A stretch of DNA of 28,061 bases from CAZFLD01 sp964519835 (GTDB taxonomy: Bacteria; Spirochaetota; Spirochaetia; DSM-27196; CAZFLD01): positions 1 through 28,061 of the forward strand of contig CAZFLD010000057.1 of assembly GCA_964519835.1 (NCBI GenBank), written 5' to 3'. Shown in pieces: positions 22,418-28,061 of this stretch. A program made the position numbers and the translations under genes. Under the pieces are notes generated by a model, which was given only the letters and a program-made list of their open reading frames with translations, searched no databases and had not been told where the DNA came from. Numbering within the stretch: position 1 is the stretch's first letter; each line of letters opens with the position of its first letter.

Positions 22418-22445
22418 TTGCACTCCCTTATAAAATCACGATACT
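22418..22445 (+). promoter_or_regulatory. Promoter of recQ, predicted leaderless
   Basis: TTGCAC (22418-22423), a 16-nt spacer and GATACT (22440-22445) are followed by TGGGGT and the GTG start at 22452. The start of transcription should fall at the start codon. Confidence 0.5.
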
Positions 22446-22451
22446 TGGGGT

Positions 22452-24317
22452 GTGGGGATCGAGACGGAAGGCGATTCAGTTTCCATACAGATCGCGCGTG
22501 ATAAGCTGCGATCCGTTTTTGGTTTTGTTGATTTCAGACAAAACCAAGAGACAGCGGTAGCCGCTTTGCTCTCGGGCCGGGATGCCTTTGTGGTTATGCC
22601 CACCGGCGGCGGGAAGTCGCTGTGTTATCAACTCCCGGCCCTGCTGATGAAGGGTACGGCGATTCTTGTAAGTCCCTTGATTGCTCTTATGAAGGATCAG
22701 GTCGACGCTGCAGGGGAGCTCGGCATCCGTGCGGAGTTCCTCAACAGTACCCTCGAATCACACGAGCGCAGTCTGGTCATGGAGCGAGTTGCCGCCGGTG
22801 AGGTCGACATTCTCTACATTGCTCCGGAGCGCCTCGCCGACACGACGTTTGTCGACTTTCTCTCGGGGCAATCACCGGCGTTTTTCGCCATAGACGAGGC
22901 CCACTGCATCTCGGAATGGGGACATGATTTTCGCCCGGATTATCTTCGTCTTGCGGATCTTGTTTCCCGCTTTCCCCAAACACCGGTAGCCGCCTTTACG
23001 GCCACAGCCACCCAGGCCGTGCAAGAAGACATTCTTTCGAAACTCGGACTGCGAAATCCCGTAGTCACGAGGGCCTCCTTCGACCGGCCAAACCTGCGTT
23101 TTCGGGTCGTCGAAAAGAACAAGGTAGAAAAGCAAATCCTCGAGTACGTTGCGTCTCGTCCAAAACAGGCCGGTATCGTGTACCGGGCGACGAGAAAATC
23201 CGTTGATCGCACGACGGCGGGCCTTACGGCGGCGGGCATTCCGGTCCGGGGGTATCACGCCGGCCTGAGCCCGGATGAGCGGCGCCAAAACCAGGATGCC
23301 TTTCGACGAGATGAGACCCAGATTATTGTGGCAACTGTTGCCTTTGGCATGGGGATAGACAAGCCAAACGTTCGCTATGTGCTCCACGGGGACATGCCCA
23401 AGAGCCTCGAGAACTACTACCAAGAGGCCGGCCGTGCCGGACGGGATGGTGAGGCTGCCGAGTGCACGCTGCTCTACGGGGCGGGGGATATTCGCACCGC
23501 TCGCTACTTCATCAACTCCATGAGCGATGCGGACCAAGCCGGACGAGCACGGCGTTCGCTTTCGACCATCATTCGATATGCGACAACGCTGTCATGCCGG
23601 AACAACGCTTTGCTCGCATACTTTGGGGAGGAGACGGGTCCGACGGGTTGTGGCCGCTGCGATGTCTGCCAAGGTGAAGTAGAGGCGGAGGAGGCAACCG
23701 TTGCTGCCCAAAAGGTACTGTCGGCCGTGTACCGCACAGGCGGCCGCTTTGGAGCACAACACATTGGGCACGTCCTGCTTGGTGAACCGACTGCCATGGT
23801 AACAAAGCACGGCCACGACCGGCTTCCAACGTTTGGCGTCGCATCCGACTCGGACCCAAAGCACGTACGGTCTGTAATCGACAATTTAGTCGCCCAAGAG
23901 GTTCTTCGACAGGAATCCGGGCGTTTCGCCACGCTCTCGCTCACCGAACGGGCACGGCCTATACTTCGCGGGGAGCAACGTTTTTTTATACCAAAGAGGA
24001 AAAGACCAATAGGCCGGGGCGCGACAAGCACCGGCGACTCGCAGCCGTCGATTTTCGCGGACGGGTTTTCCCCGCAGCCGGGAGATGTCGAGCTGTACGA
24101 AAGGCTCAAGAAGCTGCGTCGCGAGCTCGCTGCGTTATCCGCGGTTCCGGCATACCTTGTTTTCCCCGACCGAACGCTAAAAGAGATGGTTCGCGTCAAA
24201 CCGACCACCCGTGCCCTGCTTACTACCATCCATGGAGTAGGAGCACGTAAACTCGAGCGCTATGGAGACGCGTTTTTGGCTCTCCTCGAATCCGATGCGA
24301 CACACCATGATAGGTGA
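22452..24317 (+). CDS. recQ: ATP-dependent DNA helicase RecQ
   Basis: This full-length 621-residue RecQ has Walker A MPTGGGKSLC (about 49-58), the DEAH box AIDEAHCISEWGHDFRPDY, motif VI region YYQEAGRAGRDG and the zinc site SC-x16-CGRCDVC. A winged-helix RQC domain (about 410-500) and a C-terminal HRDC domain (from about 550) complete it. RecQ unwinds DNA 3'-5' in recombination and replication-fork repair. The start is taken as GTG 22452 because a -10 hexamer lies 6 nt before it and the N-terminal helix follows at once. No Shine-Dalgarno spacing fits. It stands as a single gene. Confidence 0.95.
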   Translation: MGIETEGDSVSIQIARDKLRSVFGFVDFRQNQETAVAALLSGRDAFVVMPTGGGKSLCYQLPALLMKGTAILVSPLIALMKDQVDAAGELGIRAEFLNSTLESHERSLVMERVAAGEVDILYIAPERLADTTFVDFLSGQSPAFFAIDEAHCISEWGHDFRPDYLRLADLVSRFPQTPVAAFTATATQAVQEDILSKLGLRNPVVTRASFDRPNLRFRVVEKNKVEKQILEYVASRPKQAGIVYRATRKSVDRTTAGLTAAGIPVRGYHAGLSPDERRQNQDAFRRDETQIIVATVAFGMGIDKPNVRYVLHGDMPKSLENYYQEAGRAGRDGEAAECTLLYGAGDIRTARYFINSMSDADQAGRARRSLSTIIRYATTLSCRNNALLAYFGEETGPTGCGRCDVCQGEVEAEEATVAAQKVLSAVYRTGGRFGAQHIGHVLLGEPTAMVTKHGHDRLPTFGVASDSDPKHVRSVIDNLVAQEVLRQESGRFATLSLTERARPILRGEQRFFIPKRKRPIGRGATSTGDSQPSIFADGFSPQPGDVELYERLKKLRRELAALSAVPAYLVFPDRTLKEMVRVKPTTRALLTTIHGVGARKLERYGDAFLALLESDATHHDR

Positions 24318-24376
24318 TCGCGCAACTACTACTATGCGTTCTGGCCGTTGCCGCTTCCCACTTCCTGGTCGGCGGT

Positions 24377-24382
24377 TATACT
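24377..24382 (+). promoter_or_regulatory. -10 element of the flavin oxidoreductase gene
   Basis: TATACT ends 7 nt before the ATG at 24390. The -35 region is weak. The GAGAG between them could serve as a ribosome site only if transcription started further upstream, so a leaderless message is the simpler reading. Confidence 0.4.
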
Positions 24383-24389
24383 GAGAGTC

Positions 24390-25562
24390 ATGCAAACGAG
24401 CGATCTCCTCTCCCGACCCTCCGACCTGGGACCACTCACCACAAAAAACCGAATTGTCATGCCGCCCCTCGTCATCTGGAAGTCGGATCAGAGCGGTCGG
24501 GTCGTCAAAGCTCATGTGGAACACTATGCGCGATCGGTGGGTCCGGGCTTGATGATCGTGGAGGCAACCGCGGTCGCACCCGATGGTCGCCTTGCGCAAA
24601 CACAGCTGGGCATTTGGTCGGATGATCACGTCGCCGGTCTGAGTCGGCTCACAGACACCGTTCATAGTTCCGGCGGCCTTGCAGGCATTCAGATACACCA
24701 CGCCGGCGCAAGCTCGTCACTCGAGAAAAACTATGGCATGCCGCCGCGTGTCCCTTCAAAGCTGGAGCACTCTCCGGAGGGGGCGACGGAAATGACCGGC
24801 GCAGAAGTTGAGGACACGGTTACGGCGTTTGCCGACGCCACCACTCGTGCAATCGCGGCCGGTTTTGATGTCATCGAATTGCACGGGGCCCACGGGTATT
24901 TAATCGCCCAATTTCTCTCGCCTGCCTGCAACAAACGAACGGATACGTGGGGCGGCTCGGCCGAGAGGCGCCGGGCCTTTATGACGGCGGTGATTCGTGC
25001 CGCCCGCGAACGCGTAGACAACGCGGCCGACGGGACCACGTCACACCCGGTAGCACTGACGATTCGCCTCGGTTTAGCAGCGTCAGGAAAACGTGCTCTG
25101 TCCCTCGAAGAGGGGCTCGCAGCGGCCGAAACGGCGGTGGCCGCGGGAGTAGACGCCGTCCACGTCTCCCACGCCGGCGGCATTGACGACGAGCTTGCCG
25201 GCGAGATTCGGAACCGAGCGCGCGGGATCGTCGGTCCCGAGGCCGCTACAACCCTCGAACCGACTCTGTTGCTTGCCGGCATGGCCAAGCGCCGTGTCGA
25301 CGTGCCCATCATCGGCGTGGGCGGCATTCTCACGCCCGAAGCGGCGGAAGCAGCTATAGAGCTCGGCCTTGCCGACCTGGTCGCCATCGGTCGCGGCATC
25401 CTCGCCGACCCGATGTGGGCACGCAAGGCCCTCGGCGATGTCGATTCGCCCATCGAAGTCTGTCACGAGTGTAAACCACGATGCTTTTGGTTCAAGGAGC
25501 CGCACAAGTGCCCTGCGCGCAGTAAGCTTGCCCGAACCGGCGAGCAACCGGCTCTTGCGTAG
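24390..25562 (+). CDS. Old Yellow Enzyme family NADH:flavin oxidoreductase
   Basis: The 390-residue TIM-barrel flavoprotein starts SDLLSRPSDLGPLTTKNRIV. It has the FMN and substrate motifs GIQIHHAGASSS, FDVIELHGAHGYLIAQFLSP, NKRTDTWGGSAERRRAF and VPIIGVGGILTPEAAE. It should reduce activated C=C bonds or related substrates with NAD(P)H. It lacks the second NADH-binding domain of dienoyl-CoA reductases, yet keeps a Cys cluster near the C-terminus (CHECKPRCFWFKEPHKC). That cluster resembles the Fe-S site of the larger enzymes. The frame extends upstream to 24348, but the ATG at 24390 fits the family start and the -10 position. Confidence 0.9.
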   Translation: MQTSDLLSRPSDLGPLTTKNRIVMPPLVIWKSDQSGRVVKAHVEHYARSVGPGLMIVEATAVAPDGRLAQTQLGIWSDDHVAGLSRLTDTVHSSGGLAGIQIHHAGASSSLEKNYGMPPRVPSKLEHSPEGATEMTGAEVEDTVTAFADATTRAIAAGFDVIELHGAHGYLIAQFLSPACNKRTDTWGGSAERRRAFMTAVIRAARERVDNAADGTTSHPVALTIRLGLAASGKRALSLEEGLAAAETAVAAGVDAVHVSHAGGIDDELAGEIRNRARGIVGPEAATTLEPTLLLAGMAKRRVDVPIIGVGGILTPEAAEAAIELGLADLVAIGRGILADPMWARKALGDVDSPIEVCHECKPRCFWFKEPHKCPARSKLARTGEQPALA

Positions 25563-25629
25563 AAGCGCACCAATCCGAACGGTCGCGTCCGCGCCGCCCG
25601 GTTTGTCCCAAGCTATCCAAAAGCCGCAG

Positions 25630-25950
25630 CTACTCGATGATGGACTTTGCCGTTGGAATAATCCGCTTTACGACAATCTTTTTTCGGTCCAACAGCTCGC
25701 CAACCCGTGGACCGATGGTCTCTTTCCACTCGGGGCTCTCGTAGACCGCCTTGTAGAGCTTCTCCCGCTCCTTTTCGTTTTTGAAGCGGCGGATCCAGTA
25801 GTAGGTATTCTCTTCTTCCTCGTCGATAAAGCTGCCCACCACGACCATGCCCTTTGATGCCTGAAAGGGGATAACAGCACTCTCCATGTACTTCACCCAT
25901 TCAGCCCTTTTGCCCGGAAACGTCTTGTACTGTCTGAATTCGAAAAACAT
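25630..25950 (-). CDS. NIPSNAP family protein
   Basis: The 106-residue protein begins MFFEFRQYKTFPGKRAEWVK and has FIDEEEENTYYWIRRFKNEK and YESPEWKETIGPRVGELLD, the dimeric alpha/beta-barrel pattern of the NIPSNAP family. The biochemical role is unknown in bacteria. The ATG at 25950 lies 6 nt after an extended -10 (TGCTATACT on the minus strand) and has no ribosome site. A perfect 12-bp dyad starts within the promoter. It is convergent with the oxidoreductase gene, with 67 nt between them. The frame is open far upstream, but that part runs through the IS. Confidence 0.85.
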   Translation of the reverse strand: MFFEFRQYKTFPGKRAEWVKYMESAVIPFQASKGMVVVGSFIDEEEENTYYWIRRFKNEKEREKLYKAVYESPEWKETIGPRVGELLDRKKIVVKRIIPTAKSIIE

Positions 25951-25956
25951 GAGGCG

Positions 25957-25965
25957 AGTATAGCA
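25957..25965 (-). promoter_or_regulatory. Extended -10 promoter of the NIPSNAP gene, predicted leaderless
   Basis: TGCTATACT on the minus strand ends 6 nt before the ATG at 25950. No -35 match is seen at the usual distance, as expected for an extended -10. It overlaps the edge of a perfect dyad at 25962-25988. Confidence 0.55.
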
Positions 25966-25988
25966 CAGTGGTTTGGAACCACTGTGCT
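25962..25988. repeat. Perfect 12-bp inverted repeat overlapping the NIPSNAP promoter
   Basis: AGCACAGTGGTT and AACCACTGTGCT are exact reverse complements separated by TGG. The dyad covers the region from the -10 to about -35 of the NIPSNAP promoter, where a repressor would block polymerase. Neither side carries a T-run, so it is not an intrinsic terminator. Confidence 0.85.
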
Positions 25989-26008
25989 CCTCCGTCCAAA
26001 GCAAAAAA

Positions 26009-26031
26009 GCCTCTTTCGAACTCCGAATGGG
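26009..26031 (+). repeat. Left inverted repeat of the ISL3 element
   Basis: 23 bp beginning GCCTCTTTCGAACTCC; pairs with 27144-27166. Confidence 0.7.
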
Positions 26032-26081
26032 TAGTGTAGTTTCACCGCAACGATTTACCTGTGGAATTCGAGGTGGGGACG

Positions 26082-27143
26082 ATGCAATCGGAACATCTAT
26101 TCGAGAGAGCTTTGGCAGTGAGCGATCCCTGGTATGTGCGGGAGACCCGCTTCGATTCGGAAGCCAAGACATTGACGATTGTGGTGGATTTCCGTGTTGG
26201 AAGCCGCTTTGCTCATTCGGAGGTTGCCGGCGAACATCCGGTGCGTGACACGCAGACCAAGCGTTATCGGCATCTGAACTTCTTTCAGCACGAGTGTTTT
26301 CTGGAGGCACGGGTAGCGCGGGTGAAGCTGCCTGACGGATTGGTCCGGCTGGTCGGTGAGAGCCGGCACCGGGTTGCAGCGATCGCGGAACGCTACGTGG
26401 AGCTGGCTCTGGAGGAGGCGGATTTCTCCGAGGTACGCCGGCTGACGATTGACGAGACTTCCAAAGCCCGTGGACACTAGTACGTGACGATCGCCGCCGA
26501 CGCTGAGCGCCGCGCGGTGATTTTCGTGACCGAGACACGTGAGGCGGCAGCCATTGAGCGTTTGGCGGCGGATATGGCCGCCCACGGCGGTGATCCTCCG
26601 GGAGTGGAAGCGGTGAGCATCGACAAGTACCACGTCATCGCCCACGCCTCCCACGCCCTTGACCAGACGCGTCGTTGGGAGCAGAAGCGTGACCCGACTT
26701 CAAAGGCTTGCGCTGGAAACTGCTGAAGGACCGTCGCCGTCTCAACGCGCAGCACAGAGCCGATCTGGACGAACTGCTTGCCAACGTGATGCGCAAACGT
26801 ACCGCACGTGCCCTGGCAGTACCGTGAGGACTTGCGTGAGATCCTCAACCGCAAGCAGGTCAACGTGGTGCGCGCGATGCTAAAGCAGTGGTGCACCAAC
26901 GTTATGCGCTCGAAGGTCGAACCAATAAAAGCCGTGGCGCGCATGATCAGGAATCATCTTGAGGGCATCGTGAATTGGACGCGCACTCGAATGACGAACG
27001 GTTTCATCGAAGCCCTGAACGGACTGTTTCAGGCCGCCAAGCGCAAGACTCTCGGCTAGCGCCGACTCTCGACGATCCGCACGGTCATCTTTCTGATCGC
27101 CGGAAAACTCATCTTCCGGACACTGAATCCGCATGCCATCTAA
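26082..27143 (+). pseudogene. ISL3 family transposase, multiply broken
   Basis: Reading across frames gives most of an ISL3 transposase. The N-terminal part begins MQSEHLFERALAVSDPWYVR and the first catalytic Asp region is LTIDETSKARGH. A TAG (26478-26480) then replaces a sense codon before YVTIAADAERRAVIFVTE. About 20 residues appear deleted between VSID and KYHVIAHAS. A one-base loss near 26700 and a one-base gain near 26815 shift the frame out and back. KQWCTNVMRSKVEPIKAVAR and the catalytic Glu in NGFIEALNGLFQAAKRK follow, then a TAG at 27057 before FLIAGKLIFRTLNPHAI. The frame ends in TAA at 27141-27143. At least five lesions make it a pseudogene. Confidence 0.9.
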
Positions 27144-27166
27144 CCCACTTAGAATTCAAAAGAGCC
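27144..27166 (-). repeat. Right inverted repeat of the ISL3 element
   Basis: 23 bp directly after the transposase stop, ending GAATTCAAAAGAGCC; the reverse complement matches the left end at 17 of 23 positions. Confidence 0.7.
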
Positions 27167-27261
27167 ACTGCCATTGACTCCCATTGGACTTGACTGCCTC
27201 ATTCGCGACGCTGTCCGCGACGCAATAGTTGCCGCGTAGGCTTCCGCGCCGCTCACTCATC

Positions 27262-27290
27262 TTTACCATTTCCGTCTCGCAGGGCATATT
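27262..27290 (+). promoter_or_regulatory. Promoter of the Uma2 gene, predicted leaderless
   Basis: TTTACC (27262-27267), a 17-nt spacer and CATATT (27285-27290) precede the ATG at 27297 by 6 nt. No ribosome site lies at a useful distance. Confidence 0.4.
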
Positions 27291-27296
27291 CACGCT

Positions 27297-27872
27297 ATGC
27301 AGCTGCCGAAAGAAGACGAACGCTATAGCTGGACCGATTATCTCGCCTGGCCGGATGGTGAGCGTTATGAGCTCATTGACGGTATCGCCTATGCGATGAG
27401 TCCCGCACCGCGGCGGAGGCACCAGGAGACATCCCGCGCGATCTTCCGTCAGATGGACGGTTCTCTCGCGGGAAACCCGTGTCAGGTATACTTTGCCCCC
27501 TTTGATGTAAAACTAAGCGCCGATGAAGATGACGACGCGCCCACGGTGGTCCAGCCCGACATTACCGTTATCTGCGATCGATCCAAGCTCACGGAACAGG
27601 GCATGACCGGCCCCCCTGACCTGGTCGTGGAGATCGTGTCCCCCGACAGTGGCCTCATCGACCGCCGTCGCAAGTTCGACCTGTACGAGCGGTTCGGCGT
27701 GAGTGAGTATTGGATCGTAGATCAGGATGAGCGGGTCGTAGAGGTCTGGCGGCTGGAAAACGACCGAACCTATCAGCGCAGCGGCGTCTTTGGACCGGAC
27801 GATACGGTAACCGCTGTGGCGGTACCGGGCCTGATCGTATCACTGGCTGAGGTGTTTGCGGAGCGGGACTAA
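27297..27872 (+). CDS. Uma2 family (DUF820) restriction-endonuclease-fold protein
   Basis: The 191-residue protein has the Uma2 pattern: YSWTDYLAWPDGERYELIDG, then VVQPDITVICDRSKL, GPPDLVVEIVSPDS and KFDLYERFGVSEYWIVDQDE. The Asp, the Glu of VVEI and the Lys of RRRKFDLY fit a PD-(D/E)xK site. The family is abundant in cyanobacteria, Chloroflexi and similar groups and often sits in variable regions. Nuclease action is predicted by fold only; the role is not known. The gene lies between a dead IS and a regulator fragment. Its TAA overlaps the convergent TAG by 3 of 4 nt (CTAA). Confidence 0.9.
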   Translation: MQLPKEDERYSWTDYLAWPDGERYELIDGIAYAMSPAPRRRHQETSRAIFRQMDGSLAGNPCQVYFAPFDVKLSADEDDDAPTVVQPDITVICDRSKLTEQGMTGPPDLVVEIVSPDSGLIDRRRKFDLYERFGVSEYWIVDQDERVVEVWRLENDRTYQRSGVFGPDDTVTAVAVPGLIVSLAEVFAERD

Positions 27873-28061
27873 TGAGAGATGCGAAAAACCGATGGGGTGA
27901 CGCCGTAGTAGCGTTTGAACGCGCTCGTGAACGTGCGTAGATTGCGGTACCCGCAGGCTCTCATCAGCTGGGTGTTCTTTGAGCTTGGGTTGCTTCGGAT
28001 TTCCTGTGGGCATAGCCCCGATTCAGTGGACACGGAGTTAAGCAGTCCTGTATGAAGGACA
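27869..28061 (-). CDS. AraC-family regulator, C-terminal fragment (cut by window edge)
   Basis: The minus frame running in from the window edge ends QLMRACGYRNLRTFTSAFKR, YYGVTPSVFRISH and a TAG. This is the second helix-turn-helix of AraC/XylS activators (the CGF-N-x3-F-x3-FK-x3-G-x-TP pattern). The 22 residues before it do not resemble the end of the first helix-turn-helix at the usual spacing, so the gene may already be damaged, or this may be an unusual member. The rest lies outside the window. Confidence 0.65.
   Translation of the reverse strand, partial: VLHTGLLNSVSTESGLCPQEIRSNPSSKNTQLMRACGYRNLRTFTSAFKRYYGVTPSVFRISH

Larger units (their letters stand above)
26009..27166 (+). mobile_element. 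Decayed ISL3-family insertion sequence
   Basis: A 1158-bp element is bounded by imperfect 23-bp inverted repeats (26009-26031 and 27144-27166, 17 of 23 matching when one is reverse-complemented; outer ends GCCTCTTTCGAA and GGCTCTTTTGAA). It contains one transposase gene with several breaks. The 8-bp flanks (GCAAAAAA and ACTGCCAT) do not match, so no target duplication remains. The element is too damaged to move by itself. Confidence 0.85.

Noticed and set aside
24731..25453. A 240-residue Ser/Arg/Ala-rich minus-strand frame
   Set aside because: It is a shadow of the GC-rich oxidoreductase gene; composition is low-complexity and no start signal is seen.
25630..26538. A 302-residue minus-strand frame ending in the NIPSNAP protein
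   Set aside because: Its first two thirds run antisense through the ISL3 remnant and have no family features; only the part from the ATG at 25950 is NIPSNAP.
1..28061. CRISPR arrays, integrase sites or a prophage
   Set aside because: I saw no regularly spaced repeats, no integrase or phage structural genes and no tRNA-end duplication; the only mobile element seen is the ISL3 remnant.

Overview
The window looks like a stretch of chromosome from a diderm bacterium with about 55-58% GC. It carries lipoproteins, a periplasmic rhodanese, membrane lipid acyltransferases and an M23 peptidase. The gene set (split thiosulfate transporter, TrpB2, DUF4349 lipoproteins, loose lipoboxes) would fit a Spirochaetota or similar lineage, but that placement is a weak inference. 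Genes are tightly packed: ATGA/GTGA overlaps inside operons and convergent genes that overlap at their 3' ends. Two start modes seem to coexist. Operon-internal genes have clear Shine-Dalgarno sites. Several first genes have a -10-like hexamer only 6-7 nt before the start codon, which predicts leaderless mRNAs.

Region 1 (1-4454): a MATE exporter cut by the window edge, then a sulfur-assimilation block with two half-size YeeE/YedE proteins (a split thiosulfate importer), O-succinylhomoserine sulfhydrylase (metZ) and divergent cysM. An alkyltransferase-like DNA repair protein, an M23 peptidase and a small membrane protein run on the minus strand, next to a short remnant that resembles an ABC ATPase C-terminus. 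Region 2 (5844-7913): trpB2 and a coupled DUF2161 protein.

Region 3 (7873-13995, minus): a seven-gene run of PlsC-type acyltransferase, ATP-grasp ligase, GNAT N-acyltransferase, YHS protein, periplasmic rhodanese, PtsN-like IIA and a CPA2 antiporter. The first three genes are joined by 4-nt overlaps. They resemble the GlsA/GlsB (or OlsA/OlsB) aminolipid system with an amino-acid-ligase-type enzyme inserted, and are the best candidate here for an undescribed pathway: a lipo-dipeptide or other extended aminolipid.

Region 4 (14148-17281): three DUF4349-related envelope proteins that share shuffled domains, and an Lgt-like/TlpA fusion thiol-disulfide protein. Region 5 (17337-20025): a small secreted ORF with a probable frame break, a clear bacterial homologue of the eukaryotic N-terminal glutamine amidase NTAQ1, and an ABC-F ATPase with a promoter and an intrinsic terminator in its leader. 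Region 6 (20347-22325): a small membrane protein and a YbjQ-family protein, then a gene graveyard with a truncated NapH-like polyferredoxin and a doubly deleted DUF2202 gene. Region 7 (22452-25950): recQ, an Old-Yellow-Enzyme-type oxidoreductase and a NIPSNAP-family protein whose promoter abuts a perfect 12-bp dyad. Region 8 (26009-28061): a decayed ISL3 insertion sequence with recognisable ends, a Uma2-family protein and the C-terminus of an AraC-type regulator.
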